Assembly: GCA_023898485.1 (NCBI GenBank)
Contig: CP060225.1
Coordinates: forward strand, 682,001 to 746,000
Direction: 5' to 3'
Source: Candidatus Peribacteria bacterium
GTDB lineage: Bacteria > Patescibacteriota > Gracilibacteria > Absconditabacterales > Absconditicoccaceae
DNA: 64,000 nucleotides
Shown: positions 44,608-54,104 of the stretch, in pieces
Numbering within the stretch: the stretch's first letter is position 1
How the letters are laid out: the number at the start of each line of letters is the position of its first letter
Notes under the pieces: model-generated
Database searches by the model: none
What the model was told of the DNA's origin: nothing
What the model saw: the letters and a program-made list of their open reading frames with translations, nothing else
Position numbers and translations under genes: made by a program

Positions 44608-45150
44608 CTATTTCGCAGATTTACCTGGTTTGAGTCTGACGACTTCATAATCGTATCTGATACCTTTACCTTTGTATGGCTCAGGTGGTCTCTTGGATCT
44701 AATTTCTGCAGCTACTTGTCCAAGCAATTGTTTGTCAGGAGACTGGAGTGTGACGATAGAGTGTCCTTTGGGGTTTTTCTCTGTCGTAGCAGTGATAGCT
44801 GGTGGTAGGTCATAATTCACTGGATGAGAATATCCTAGTGCAAGTTTCAATGTTTGTCCTTGGACTTGCGCATCATAACCGACTCCGATAACAATCAATT
44901 TCTTTTGGTATCCGTCAGTCACACCAGTAATCATATTAGCAACCAATGTTCTGGTCAGACCCCAAAAGTGCTTATTATCATCACTTTGGATAGTGAATTC
45001 GATGACGCCATCCTTAATCTCAACGTTCACTTCTGGTCTGATAGTTTGTTGTAATTCACCTTTTGGTCCTTTGACTGTGATTACATCCCCATCCTGAGCA
45101 ACAGTAACGCCTGCTGGTATAGCGATAGGCATTTTTCCAATCTTTGACAT
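44608..45150 (-). CDS. rplF: 50S ribosomal protein L6
   Basis: 180 residues, MSKIGKMPIAIPAGV through the C-terminal motif RSKRPPEPYKGKGIRY. Two-domain L6 of normal length, without UGA. Located as usual between rpsH and rplR. Confidence 0.97.
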   Translation of the reverse strand: MSKIGKMPIAIPAGVTVAQDGDVITVKGPKGELQQTIRPEVNVEIKDGVIEFTIQSDDNKHFWGLTRTLVANMITGVTDGYQKKLIVIGVGYDAQVQGQTLKLALGYSHPVNYDLPPAITATTEKNPKGHSIVTLQSPDKQLLGQVAAEIRSKRPPEPYKGKGIRYDYEVVRLKPGKSAK

Positions 45151-45191
45151 TGTGTCTGGTAGAAAAAATTAATAAAGAAATATATGATAAT

Positions 45192-45599
45192 TTAGTAGAT
45201 TTCTGCAAGCAGTTCACCACCAAGTTTTCTCTTTTTAGCTACGTGTGCAGCCATAAGACCCTCGCTCGTAGACAAGATACCAATACCCTTTCCATTGGCA
45301 ACAGATCTAATCTGCTTATATCCAACGTACCATGGTCTTGAAGGCTTAGAGAAGAATTTGATCACAGGAATATCATCTGCATTGCCACCTACTTGTTTGA
45401 GTGTGATGGTGATGTATTTTTTCTCACCATTGGTTGCATCGACTGTATAGTCAATGATGAAACCATACTCTTTGAGTAATTTCAATACATTCTCTTTGAA
45501 AGCAGAATGATAGACACCAGAAACGCTTGTTCTTCTCGCCATGTAGGCGTTCTTGATTCTAATAAGCATATCGTGGATAGGAGCTGTTGTGAAACTCAT
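45192..45599 (-). CDS. rpsH: 30S ribosomal protein S8
   Basis: 135 residues. HDMLIRIKNAYMARR at the N-terminus and GKGIGILSTSEGLMAAHVA near the end define S8, which binds the central domain of 16S rRNA and in many bacteria represses the spc operon. No UGA. Confidence 0.97.
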   Translation of the reverse strand: MSFTTAPIHDMLIRIKNAYMARRTSVSGVYHSAFKENVLKLLKEYGFIIDYTVDATNGEKKYITITLKQVGGNADDIPVIKFFSKPSRPWYVGYKQIRSVANGKGIGILSTSEGLMAAHVAKKRKLGGELLAEIY

Positions 45600-45650
45600 C
45601 GATTATATACCGAAGGAATAAATGTAAATCATTATAGTGTTCGTCGTGTC

Positions 45651-45875
45651 TTATCGGCTCGCTTTTTTGAGACCCATGATCTTACCCTGTCTTGCGTATT
45701 CTCTTAGACATACTCTACAAATACCAAACTCTCTATAATATGAACCAACTCTTCCACAGAGGCGACATCTATTGTAGTGTTTAGTAGAGTGTTTCATTTT
45801 CGTCCCATTTGCATGAGCTACATTCTTTCTTCTGTTGAGCTCGCGTTGTTTGTTGACGATTGCTTTTCTTGCCAT
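45651..45875 (-). CDS. rpsN: 30S ribosomal protein S14, zinc-binding type
   Basis: 74 residues with CRLCGR and CRVCLREYA, the four-Cys zinc site of the short S14 form. MARKAIVNKQRELNRRK at the N-terminus is slightly longer than in most zinc-type S14. No UGA. Confidence 0.95.
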   Translation of the reverse strand: MARKAIVNKQRELNRRKNVAHANGTKMKHSTKHYNRCRLCGRVGSYYREFGICRVCLREYARQGKIMGLKKASR

Positions 45876-45907
45876 AAGTTAATGCTAGCAGAGGGTATAA
45901 AAAAGAA

Positions 45908-46450
45908 TTATTTTTGGAATATCATACCAGATTTTTCGAGGAAAGCCTGAACAGACTCTTTGTCATCTCCTGAGGTGACAATCGTGATCTGGAGACCCAT
46001 AGGAGTTTTCATATCATCTGGACCAATTTCTGGGAAAAGGTCATATTGCTTGAGTCCTATATTGAGGTTTGCTGACTTATCGAATTTTCTTGGAGAGATA
46101 CCAGTGTAGTCTCTCACTCTTGGAAGAACGAGCATATTCAATCTCTCGAAGAAGTCATATGCTTTCTTGCCTCTCAATGTAGTTTTGAGCATAGATGGCA
46201 TACCTTCTCTGAGCTTAAAGTTAGAGACAGATTTGCGAGAGAGAACCATGTGAGCTTTTTGGCCAGTCATTCTTTCCATGTGCTCTTGGAGCTCTGCAAA
46301 ATCTTTGACGCCTTTTCTGGTTGCAAGTGAACCTACACCCATCGCTACGATAATCTTTTCGATACGAGGTACCTGATGAACATTATCGAGTTTGAGCTCC
46401 TTTTGGAGTGATGGAATGATCTCTGAAGAGACACGTTCATATAAAGTCAT
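45908..46450 (-). CDS. rplE: 50S ribosomal protein L5
   Basis: 180 residues. VPRIEKIIVAMGVG, then LRGKKAYDFFERL and GISPRKFDKSANLNIGLK are L5 features; it binds 5S rRNA. No UGA. Confidence 0.97.
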   Translation of the reverse strand: MTLYERVSSEIIPSLQKELKLDNVHQVPRIEKIIVAMGVGSLATRKGVKDFAELQEHMERMTGQKAHMVLSRKSVSNFKLREGMPSMLKTTLRGKKAYDFFERLNMLVLPRVRDYTGISPRKFDKSANLNIGLKQYDLFPEIGPDDMKTPMGLQITIVTSGDDKESVQAFLEKSGMIFQK

Positions 46451-46477
46451 ACTCTAGGAAACATACAAATAAACAGA

Positions 46478-46774
46478 TTATATTTGGTCGACCTTGACGC
46501 CAAACTTTTTGATTTTTCTTACTTTCTTTCCCTTTTCTTCTACGATTTCGAGTCTGACTCCTTTCTTTTCATCAGCGTAGTAATATTGTACTGTCGATAC
46601 GTGTAAAGGAAGTAATTTGGTTATGAAACCTTCTCCTTTCTTTGCTTTTTTCATCTCATTGACACCAGCTACGATGACATGATCAGCATCTACAAAACGT
46701 TCGATCGTAGAGACCTTACCTTTGTGCTTACCGGAGATGACGATGACAGGATCACCACTTCTCAATTTTTTCAT
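46478..46774 (-). CDS. rplX: 50S ribosomal protein L24
   Basis: 98 residues. The KOW motif is near the N-terminus, KLRSGDPVIVISGKHKGKV. No UGA. L24 initiates assembly of the large subunit. Confidence 0.95.
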   Translation of the reverse strand: MKKLRSGDPVIVISGKHKGKVSTIERFVDADHVIVAGVNEMKKAKKGEGFITKLLPLHVSTVQYYYADEKKGVRLEIVEEKGKKVRKIKKFGVKVDQI

Positions 46775-46807
46775 TTCGAATTACCTAGCGAGGGAATAAA
46801 GATATAT

Positions 46808-47188
46808 TTAGATTACTTCTTCAGCCATAGTGGCAATATCTCTGTAGCCTTTATCTCTGAGTTCTTTAGCAACTGGGCCGAATACTCTCTTACCAACAGG
46901 TTTGATTTCACCCTTTTGGTCTTGTGCAACGAGAACCACTGCATTGTCAGAGAAGCGGACATATGTACCGTCTGGCCTGGCAATTTCTTTTTTGGTTCTG
47001 ACGACTACTGCCCATGATACTTTACCTTTTTGGACAGAAGCAGTAGAAGAAGCTTCTTTGATAGCGACAACTACACGATCACCGACCGTTGCGGATCTTG
47101 CATGTGAACCTTTGAGGATTCTAATCACTTTCGCTTTCTTTGCGCCTGTATTATCGGTGATGATGACGCTTGATTCGTTTTGAATCAT
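46808..47188 (-). CDS. rplN: 50S ribosomal protein L14
   Basis: 126 residues. MIQNESSVIITDNTGAKKAK at the N-terminus and VRFSDNAVVLV .. GKRVFGPVAKELRDKGY are diagnostic. No UGA. Confidence 0.97.
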   Translation of the reverse strand: MIQNESSVIITDNTGAKKAKVIRILKGSHARSATVGDRVVVAIKEASSTASVQKGKVSWAVVVRTKKEIARPDGTYVRFSDNAVVLVAQDQKGEIKPVGKRVFGPVAKELRDKGYRDIATMAEEVI

Positions 47189-47221
47189 GAGTATCTACAT
47201 AATGAGAGAGTAAATAGAAGG

Positions 47222-47497
47222 CTACGCAGCAACCTGTACTGCTTGTTTAGTGATGGTGACCAGTGTCCATCTCTTGAGTTTAGAGAGTGGGCGAGATTGT
47301 CTGATTTTCACAGTATCTCCTAGCTGAGATTCATTATTCTCATCATGGATGTAGTATTTTTTGGTTGTCTTGAATCTCTTTTTGTAGAGAGGGTGCATTT
47401 TGACGGTTTCAACCGTTACAGTACGAGTCTTGTCATTTTTTGCACTTGTTACGACACCAACCAACTCCTTGATGTTCTTATCTCCGATGACTGCCAT
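47222..47497 (-). CDS. rpsQ: 30S ribosomal protein S17
   Basis: 91 residues. GVVTSAKNDKTRTVTVETVK and GDTVKIRQSRPLSKLKRW mark S17. Its ATG overlaps the rpmC stop in the sequence TAATG, so the two are translationally coupled. Confidence 0.96.
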   Translation of the reverse strand: MAVIGDKNIKELVGVVTSAKNDKTRTVTVETVKMHPLYKKRFKTTKKYYIHDENNESQLGDTVKIRQSRPLSKLKRWTLVTITKQAVQVAA

Positions 47498-47700
47498 TAC
47501 GATGATTGTTTAGCATGTAAAACAGTTTTGATTCTTGCTATATCTCTTCTTTTTTCTTTCATCAAGTGGGTTTGTGTGAGTGATCTCAATTTATTTTTGA
47601 CAGTAAGTGCATAATACTCTTTCTGGTATGCTTCTAGCAACTCTTTGAGTTGTGCAACTGATTTGTCAGTGAGTCCCTTCACAAAGTCTTTCTTTGCCAT
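47497..47700 (-). CDS. rpmC: 50S ribosomal protein L29
   Basis: 67 residues, helical: KSVAQLKELLEAYQKEYYAL and a C-terminal RRDIARIKTVL. L29 forms part of the nascent-chain exit site. Overlaps rpsQ by one base. Confidence 0.93.
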   Translation of the reverse strand: MAKKDFVKGLTDKSVAQLKELLEAYQKEYYALTVKNKLRSLTQTHLMKEKRRDIARIKTVLHAKQSS

Positions 47701-47739
47701 TGTTTATAAACTGGGGAGTAAAAATGAGTAATATATCAT

Positions 47740-48159
47740 TTAGTGGATTTCACCCTTTTCAACCATCTTTGCTTTGATAGGAAGCTTACGTGCCGCCTGT
47801 CTGAAAACATCTTTTGCTTCTGCTTCAGAGATTCCAGTAACCTCAAGGATGATTTTACCTTTTTTGACAGGTGCTTTATATTGATCCACATCACCTTTAC
47901 CTTTACCCATAGGCATCTCAAGTCCTTTCTTGGTGAACGGTACATCGGGGAAAACCCTCATCCAGATTTTACCAACCTTTCTCGTGCGTCTTACGACTAC
48001 TTTTCTTACTGATTCGAGTTGTCTTGATGAAAGATAGCCGTTTTCCATAGCTTTGAGGCCATAGGTACCGAATGCAACTTCATATCCTCTTTTCGCGACT
48101 CCTTTGAGTACAGGGATATGCTGCTTTCTATACTTTCGTCTCTTTGGTTGCATCAACAT
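47740..48159 (-). CDS. rplP: 50S ribosomal protein L16
   Basis: 139 residues from MLMQPKRRKYRK, the normal L16 N-terminus; an upstream in-frame ATG at 48171 would add four residues. RKVVVRRTRKVGKIWMRVFP and MPMGKGKGDVDQY are characteristic. No UGA. Confidence 0.96.
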   Translation of the reverse strand: MLMQPKRRKYRKQHIPVLKGVAKRGYEVAFGTYGLKAMENGYLSSRQLESVRKVVVRRTRKVGKIWMRVFPDVPFTKKGLEMPMGKGKGDVDQYKAPVKKGKIILEVTGISEAEAKDVFRQAARKLPIKAKMVEKGEIH

Positions 48160-48195
48160 GAGTGCACACATAATTGCTAGATAAAGTTTGTATTA

Positions 48196-48882
48196 TTATT
48201 TGCTAAGTTTATCCATTGCGATAGACGAAGCTGACTTTTTCTTGTTATTGTTATTGTAGATAGTTCCTTTTCCAATCCATACTTTAACACCAATCACACC
48301 GTATTTGGTAATAGCTGTCGTATAGTGGTAATCGATATCTTTTCTAAAGGTTTGGAGACTGACCCTTCCTTCAGCAAATTTTTCTGTTCTTGCAATATCT
48401 GCTCCACCAAGCCTTCCAGCTACCTGGATCTTGATACCTTCAGCGCCCTTTTCCATAACCTTCTCCACCGTCTGCTTACACACTCTTCTGTAAGGCATTC
48501 TGTTTTCAATCTGAGCAGCTACATGCTCTGCCATGATTTTTGCAGAAAGTTCTGGTAATTTTACTTCTTTTAGGGTGAGAGTGAAATCTTTGTGAAATTT
48601 CTTCTTAAGAAGTGTTTCGAATGACTTCACCTTTGTTCCATCTTTACCAGCGATCACACCAATCTTCGCAGAGAAGATAATGATTTCACCTGATGTTTCT
48701 GTCTTTCTGATGATTACCTTGGCAATACCAGAGCGAGGAAAGGTCTTTTCGATGAGTCTTCTGATTTGGATATCTTCAACAAAGAAATCAGCGCTTTGAT
48801 CTTTGGTCTTAGCAAACCACTCACATGGCCATGATTTCATGATACCAACTCTCATTCCTATTGGATGTGATTTTTGTCCCAT
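48196..48882 (-). CDS. rpsC: 30S ribosomal protein S3
   Basis: 228 residues. MGQKSHPIGMRVGIMKSW, a KH domain (IGVIAGKDGTKVKSFE), and the C-terminal EGRVSLQTFRKDIDYHYT with IGVKVWIGKG. No UGA. S3 helps unwind mRNA at the entry channel. Confidence 0.97.
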   Translation of the reverse strand: MGQKSHPIGMRVGIMKSWPCEWFAKTKDQSADFFVEDIQIRRLIEKTFPRSGIAKVIIRKTETSGEIIIFSAKIGVIAGKDGTKVKSFETLLKKKFHKDFTLTLKEVKLPELSAKIMAEHVAAQIENRMPYRRVCKQTVEKVMEKGAEGIKIQVAGRLGGADIARTEKFAEGRVSLQTFRKDIDYHYTTAITKYGVIGVKVWIGKGTIYNNNNKKKSASSIAMDKLSK

Positions 48883-48892
48883 GGGATCGTAC

Positions 48893-49231
48893 CTACTTAG
48901 TTGCTAAAATAACAGTAATATTTGCTCTATGTTTGATATAACGATGCACTCTTGATCTTCCCACAAATCTCATTCTCTTGAGTTTGGTAGCTTGACCGAC
49001 TTCAACAGTCTGGATATAGAGATTATTGACTTTTTGGTCTGCATTGTTTTCTGCGTTTGCAGCAGCTGAATCAACAACCTTGAGGAGAATGTTTGCAGCC
49101 TTTTTGGGCATAAAACGAAGTATATTTCTCGCTTCCAAGACATCTTTTCCTCTGATCATCTTCGCTACCAATGCGATCTTTTTGTCAGACGATTCCGCGT
49201 TTTTGAGTGTTGCGGTCATACTTTTGTTCAT
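48893..49231 (-). CDS. rplV: 50S ribosomal protein L22
   Basis: 112 residues. MIRGKDVLEARNILRFMPKK and the C-terminal GRSRVHRYIKHRANITVIL are L22 features. No UGA. Confidence 0.96.
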   Translation of the reverse strand: MNKSMTATLKNAESSDKKIALVAKMIRGKDVLEARNILRFMPKKAANILLKVVDSAAANAENNADQKVNNLYIQTVEVGQATKLKRMRFVGRSRVHRYIKHRANITVILATK

Positions 49232-49270
49232 CTTTGGTCTCGTAGTGGGGTAAGTAAAATAGGGTGTCGT

Positions 49271-49528
49271 TTAGAATGGGTGTCCTCTAAAGGTTCTGGT
49301 GAAAGCAAACTCTCCTAATCTATGACCAATCATATCTTCTGTCACATAGACGCTGACGAAATCTTTGCCGTTGTGTACTGCGAAGGTGAATCCAATCATG
49401 TCAGGAAGAATCTGTGATGCTCTGTCCCATACTCTCAATACCTTTTTGTCACCAGATTCTTTCATTTCTTGGACTTTTTTGAGGAGCTTGGCGTTTACAT
49501 AGAAGCCCTTTTTCAGTGATCTAGCCAT
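49271..49528 (-). CDS. rpsS: 30S ribosomal protein S19
   Basis: 85 residues. I start at the ATG at 49528 ([18 protein letters not shown]), the family N-terminus. [19 protein letters not shown] is the conserved C-terminus, slightly shortened. No UGA. Confidence 0.96.
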   Translation of the reverse strand: MARSLKKGFYVNAKLLKKVQEMKESGDKKVLRVWDRASQILPDMIGFTFAVHNGKDFVSVYVTEDMIGHRLGEFAFTRTFRGHPF

Positions 49529-49568
49529 ACTGATATAGTCATAGGGGTAATAAAATGTTATATAGTGG

Positions 49569-50414
49569 TTATTTCTTTTTCTTCTTGCTGACAATAAATT
49601 TGTCTGACCATTTTTTCTTTGCTCTTGTTTTCATACCTGGATCAACAACCTTACCAGAGAACATTTTCTTGTGCTTTCTACCGATACCTTTGTGTTGCTC
49701 ACCACCACCGTGTGGGTGATCTACTGGGTTGGTATTCAAACCGATCAAACGTGGCTTGCGTCCCTTCCATCTGGTGCGTCCAGCCTTACCATCTACGATA
49801 AGTTTGTGATCTTCATTACCGACAGCACCAATAGTAGCCCAACATCTATCATGGAACTTTCTCACTTCTCCTGAGGGAAGCTTGAGGAAGACGAGTCCTT
49901 GTGCTTCATCCTTACCAGATATAGTAGCGTAACCACCAGCTGATTTGATAAGCTTACCTTTGGTTTGTGGTATCACTTCCAAGTTATATACCGTCAAACC
50001 TTCAGGAATATCTTTGAGTTGTTTTCTATTACCTGGTCCAATAGGAGCTTGATCACCACACATTACTTTGTCACCCACTTTAGCACCCTTCCATGCTAAG
50101 ACATATCTTTTTTCACCGTCAGCATAGTGAAGGAGAACAAGTCTCGCTGTTCTATTAGGATCGTACTCTACAGCAGCTACAGTAGCAGGAATGTTTGCCT
50201 TATCGTATGCTCTGTGATCAACGATTCTAATTTTTTGTTTGTGACCACCACCGATAAATCTTGATGTTACTCTACCAGTATGATTTCTACCACCAGACTT
50301 TGCTTTTGGCTTAGTAAGAGATTTTTCTGGCTTTGTTTTGGTGATCTCTTCGAAACCATAACCTACCATATAGCGTCTGGATGGGGTATGTGGTTTGTAA
50401 TGTTTGACTCACAT
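49569..50414 (-). CDS. rplB: 50S ribosomal protein L2
   Basis: 281 residues starting [20 protein letters not shown], where codon 2 is UGA (Gly), the only one in the gene. Core features are [17 protein letters not shown] and the peptidyl-transferase-proximal [12 protein letters not shown]. With the standard code the true N-terminus would be lost and the start misplaced at 50369. Confidence 0.97.
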
Positions 50415-50463
50415 GGTCTTAGAGACAGATGAATGTAAAGGAATATCGTTGGTTAGTTATGTA

Positions 50464-50805
50464 TTATGATACAAGTTCAATTGTTTTGTCACCTTGGAGT
50501 GTAATTACAGCTTTTTTGTATGCTTTGCGGACAAGCTTTCTATGGGCTCTCCCTTTGGAACCAATACGCATGACACGAACATTTGCAACATCCACATCAT
50601 AGAGTGCCTGAATAGCATTTTTGACATCGATCTTGTTGGCGTCTCTGTGTACTTTGAAGACGAAAACACCATGATCTTCGTTGGCTGCGACGGTTTTTTC
50701 CGTGAACATTGGAGCAAGAATAATCTGATGAGGAGCGAGTTTGTGACTTACTTTACCAGTAGTATTTTTGATGGCTCTTGCTCTCAGTGTGTCTTTGTAA
50801 CTCAT
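50464..50805 (-). CDS. rplW: 50S ribosomal protein L23
   Basis: 113 residues from MSYKDTLRARAIKN. LAPMFTEKTVAANEDHGVFV and KVHRDANKIDVKNAIQALY are the L23 core at the tunnel exit, where trigger factor and SRP dock. No UGA. Confidence 0.94.
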   Translation of the reverse strand: MSYKDTLRARAIKNTTGKVSHKLAPHQIILAPMFTEKTVAANEDHGVFVFKVHRDANKIDVKNAIQALYDVDVANVRVMRIGSKGRAHRKLVRKAYKKAVITLQGDKTIELVS

Positions 50806-50855
50806 AGTGTTTGGGTACCATAACATAGAATAAAGGTGTGATCACAACAATAGGA

Positions 50856-51482
50856 TTAACTATTGATAGTATCAAATGCGTCCTCTGCAATGAGAACAAT
50901 ATGCGCTTGCATCACATCCACTGGATTGAGATATTGCACGCGAACTTGTTTGACAGTAGGGATGTTAGCAAATGATCTTTCAAGATTTTCATCAGACTCA
51001 TTGACGACGAGCAATACTTTTTTGTTAGCAAAGCCTGCTGCGTCGAGGAATGCCACTGCATCCTTGGTCTTAGGGGCCTTGAGAGCAAATGCTTTGAAAC
51101 CAGCAATTTCTTTTTCTTCTGCTTTCAATGACAATACACCACACATTGCTTTTCTTCTCATTTTCTTGTTCATTTTTTTGGTGTAGTTCTTCTCGTTGGA
51201 TGGACCAAATGTCACACCACCACCTACTCTAATAGGAGACTGTCCGTCACCCACTCTCGCATTACCTGTACCTTTTTGTCTGTAGAGTTTTTTACCAGAA
51301 CCAGCTACTTCACCTCTTGTTTTGGTGTGAGCAGATGATTGGCGTTTGTTGGCTTGTTGGAGCACAACATACTCATGGATGAGGTCAGTGTTGATGACAT
51401 CTTTGTTGTAGAGGTCTTTATTGAGTTGGACGGTGCCAGCTTCTTTTCCCTTTTGATCGTAGAGCGTGATAGTATATGCCAT
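50856..51482 (-). CDS. rplD: 50S ribosomal protein L4
   Basis: 208 residues. KTRGEVAGSGKKLYRQKGTG and NARVGDGQSPIRVGGGVTFG form the extended loop lining the exit tunnel. In many bacteria L4 regulates the S10 operon. No UGA. Confidence 0.97.
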   Translation of the reverse strand: MAYTITLYDQKGKEAGTVQLNKDLYNKDVINTDLIHEYVVLQQANKRQSSAHTKTRGEVAGSGKKLYRQKGTGNARVGDGQSPIRVGGGVTFGPSNEKNYTKKMNKKMRRKAMCGVLSLKAEEKEIAGFKAFALKAPKTKDAVAFLDAAGFANKKVLLVVNESDENLERSFANIPTVKQVRVQYLNPVDVMQAHIVLIAEDAFDTINS

Positions 51483-51534
51483 AGTCTCTCGAGATGAACA
51501 TGAGAATAAATCAATTGTGTATGTTTTATATAAC

Positions 51535-52122
51535 TTATTTTATTACTACTTGGAGTGTGCTATTGTATGCGCCAGGAATAGATCCTTTGACGATGAGGAA
51601 TGATGTGTTATCATGCGTAACCATATCCAATACTGCTACATTATGTAATGTGATAGCATCAGTACCCATGTGTCCTGCATGAGGGTGTCCTTTTTGGACT
51701 CTACGTGGTTTTCTATTACCCATAGAACCGATCCATCTGTGGAACTTAGAACCGTGGGTTTGCTCACCACCAGAAAGATTGAATCTCTTCATACCTCCTT
51801 GAAAGCCTTTACCTTTAGATACACCTTTTATGGTTACTGATGCAACATCACTGAGTATATCACTCGTGATAGTAGCACCCTGTGCAAATGCGTCAGCAAA
51901 TGCTTGATCGTGTGCAAATTCTATCACAGACCCATACGATGTTTTGTCGTTCTTGGTTTTTTTGTTTGTTCCGACAACAACAGCATTATAGCCATCCTTT
52001 TCATCTGTTTTGTATCTAATGACTTCTTGTGGTTCGAGAGCAAGGAGGGTGACAGGCACCATCTTATCGTCGATCCAGAGTCTGGTCATTTCCTTCTTTT
52101 TGCACAAAATTCCACCCTTCAT
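51535..52122 (-). CDS. rplC: 50S ribosomal protein L3
   Basis: 195 residues. VKGVSKGKGFQGGMKRF-like core (IKGVSKGKGFQGGMKRFN), then GSKFHRWIGSMGNRKPRRV and AGHMGTDAITLHN. Normal L3 order and length. No UGA. Confidence 0.97.
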   Translation of the reverse strand: MKGGILCKKKEMTRLWIDDKMVPVTLLALEPQEVIRYKTDEKDGYNAVVVGTNKKTKNDKTSYGSVIEFAHDQAFADAFAQGATITSDILSDVASVTIKGVSKGKGFQGGMKRFNLSGGEQTHGSKFHRWIGSMGNRKPRRVQKGHPHAGHMGTDAITLHNVAVLDMVTHDNTSFLIVKGSIPGAYNSTLQVVIK

Positions 52123-52176
52123 GATGATACAGTCGCATAAAAATAGGTAAAGAATCTATCAGCGATAGAGATCCAA

Positions 52177-52500
52177 TTAGAATACTTTGATATCCACCAA
52201 TACACCTACTGGTATAGAGAGATTTTGGAGGTATTCCATAGTTTTAGGTCCTGTTTCTACGACGTCAATAAGTCTTGCATAGGTAATTCTTTCGAATTGC
52301 TCTCTTGAATCTTTGTAGACGAAGTTAGATTTGAGGACGGTAAATACCTTTCTCTTTTTGGGTAATGGAATTGGTCCTTTGATCTCAGCACCAGATTTTG
52401 CCAAGAGACCCATTACCTTAGTCAGAGAAGCATCAAGCATTCTACTGTCATAACTTTTGAGTTTGATTCTCAATGTAGGTTGTTTTTGTGTAGTAGCCAT
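52177..52500 (-). CDS. rpsJ: 30S ribosomal protein S10
   Basis: 107 residues from MATTQKQPTLRIKLKSYDSR. GPIPLPKKRKVFTVLKSNFV and ETGPKTMEYLQNLSIPVGV define S10 (NusE). First ribosomal protein gene of the operon, after tuf. No UGA. Confidence 0.96.
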   Translation of the reverse strand: MATTQKQPTLRIKLKSYDSRMLDASLTKVMGLLAKSGAEIKGPIPLPKKRKVFTVLKSNFVYKDSREQFERITYARLIDVVETGPKTMEYLQNLSIPVGVLVDIKVF

Positions 52501-52530
52501 AAGATAATCTCTCAAAATAGAAGACAAAGC

Positions 52531-52561
52531 GAGGGAAGACTAGCGTACTACTAGCTCCCTC
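52531..52561 (-). other. Hairpin between tuf and rpsJ
   Basis: GAGGGA and TCCCTC pair, with CTAG/CTAG inside and a 7-base loop. The sequence that follows is only moderately T-rich. It may stabilise the tuf 3' end or partly terminate, letting tuf be expressed above the ribosomal genes. Confidence 0.5.
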
Positions 52562-52591
52562 ATGGTTATGTATCTGTATTAGTTTTTGTAA

Positions 52592-53764
52592 TTAACCAAG
52601 TACTTTGGTGATCACACCAGCACCTACTGTTCTACCACCTTCACGAATAGCAAATCTCAAACCTTCAGCCATAGCAACAGGATAGATAAGCTCTACTGCA
52701 ATCTTCGCATTGTCACCAGGGACGATCATTTCTGCACCTTGTACTTCGATAGCACCAGTCACATCAGTCGTTCTGATGAAGAATTGAGGTCTGTAACCAG
52801 TCATGAATGGAGTGTGTCTTCCACCTTCTTCTTTTTTCAAGACGTAGATTTCAGCTTCAAACTTGCTAGCAGCTTTTGCTGTACCGGGCTTACACATCAC
52901 TTGACCTCTTTCGATATCGTCTTTGTCGACACCCCTGAGGAGAAGACCAACGTTCATACCTGCTTCAGCAGAAGGATGTTGCTTGTGGAACATCTCGATA
53001 CCAGTCACAGCAGTCTTGCGAGGCTCATGACCCAAGCCGATGATTTCTACTTCATCATTCATATTGATCACACCTGTTTCGATACGACCAGTAGCAACAG
53101 TACCACGACCCTTGATAGAGAAGACATCTTCTACAGGCATCAAGAATGGCTTGTCATTGTCTCTTTCTGGAGTTGGGATGTACGAATCAACCGCATCCAA
53201 GAGTTCGATAATACATTTAGCATCACCGTCTACATCAGTAGGATTCTCTACTGCCTTGAGAGCAGAACCTCTGATGATAGGTGTATTGTCACCATCGTAG
53301 TTTTGCTTAGAGAGAAGATCTCTAATTTCTTCTTCTACCAATTCTACCATATCCATATCATCTACCATATCCATCTTGTTCAAGAAAACAACGATAGAAG
53401 GAACGTTTACCTGACGAGCAAGCAAGATATGCTCACGAGTCTGAGGCATAGGTCCATCAGTAGCGTTCACTACCAAGATAGCACCATCCATCTGAGCAGC
53501 ACCAACGATCATGTTCTTGACGTAGTCTGCGTGACCAGGACAATCGATATGAGCGTAGTGTCTGATAGGTGTTTCGTATTCAACGTGTCTTGTGTTGATG
53601 GTGATACCTCTTGCTTTTTCTTCTGGAGCGTTGTCGATATCAGCGTAGTTTTTAGCTTCAGCCATACCTCTACCAGCAGAGACAGCTGTGATAGCAGCAG
53701 TAAGAGTAGTCTTACCGTGATCAACGTGACCAATGGTACCAACGTTTACGTGTGGTTTAGACAT
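52592..53764 (-). CDS. tuf: Elongation factor Tu
   Basis: 390 residues; carries aminoacyl-tRNA to the ribosome as a GTPase. G1 [11 protein letters not shown]3 [11 protein letters not shown]4 NKMDMVDD, and the C-terminal [20 protein letters not shown]. No UGA codon at all. Placed directly before rpsJ instead of after rpsG-fusA. Preceded by a promoter and three tRNA genes on the same strand. Confidence 0.98.
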   Translation of the reverse strand: MSKPHVNVGTIGHVDHGKTTLTAAITAVSAGRGMAEAKNYADIDNAPEEKARGITINTRHVEYETPIRHYAHIDCPGHADYVKNMIVGAAQMDGAILVVNATDGPMPQTREHILLARQVNVPSIVVFLNKMDMVDDMDMVELVEEEIRDLLSKQNYDGDNTPIIRGSALKAVENPTDVDGDAKCIIELLDAVDSYIPTPERDNDKPFLMPVEDVFSIKGRGTVATGRIETGVINMNDEVEIIGLGHEPRKTAVTGIEMFHKQHPSAEAGMNVGLLLRGVDKDDIERGQVMCKPGTAKAASKFEAEIYVLKKEEGGRHTPFMTGYRPQFFIRTTDVTGAIEVQGAEMIVPGDNAKIAVELIYPVAMAEGLRFAIREGGRTVGAGVITKVLG

Positions 53765-53832
53765 AACGTAATTATACTAAATAATTTAAAAACATAAGAA
53801 GAACTTTCGTCATCATGACGAGTCTGTTCGCT

Positions 53833-53860
53833 TTTATAGAAAAACGTGAATGGATTGCAA
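53833..53860 (-). promoter_or_regulatory. tuf/ribosomal operon promoter (TTGCAA-N16-TATAAA)
   Basis: TTGCAA (53855-53860) and TATAAA (53833-53838) on the minus strand with a 16-base spacer, about 70 bases before the tuf ATG. A 15-base palindrome (TCGTCATCATGACGA, 53808-53822) lies in the leader. Confidence 0.6.
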
Positions 53861-53905
53861 GAGATTTTTATATCAATCAATTACAATCAATGTTCATGTG
53901 ATTCA

Positions 53906-53982
53906 TGGTGGGTGTACCTAGACTCGAACTAGGGACCTCATCCTTATCAGAGATGCGCTCTAACCAACTGAGCTATACACCC
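53906..53982 (-). tRNA. tRNA-Ile (GAU)
   Basis: Cloverleaf on the minus strand from GGGTGTATAGCTCAG; anticodon loop CTGATAA gives GAU. T-arm GGTTCGAGTC-type is present and the 3' CCA is encoded. Confidence 0.95.
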
Positions 53983-54021
53983 ATGACCTACACATATGAT
54001 AGACAATACATAACAAGAATT

Positions 54022-54095
54022 TCGGGGATACGGGACTCGAACTCGTGACCTCTTGGTCCCAAACCAAGCGCTCTAGCCATCTGAGCTAATCCCCG
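54022..54095 (-). tRNA. tRNA-Pro (UGG)
   Basis: Acceptor CGGGGAT pairs with ATCCCCG; anticodon loop TTTGGGA gives UGG. The 3' CCA is not encoded, unlike the neighbouring Ile and Phe genes. Confidence 0.93.
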
Positions 54096-54104
54096 AACTC
54101 TTAG

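Noticed and set aside
52739..53797. A 352-codon plus-strand ORF opposite tuf
   Set aside because: Antisense shadow of a highly biased EF-Tu gene; no family similarity.
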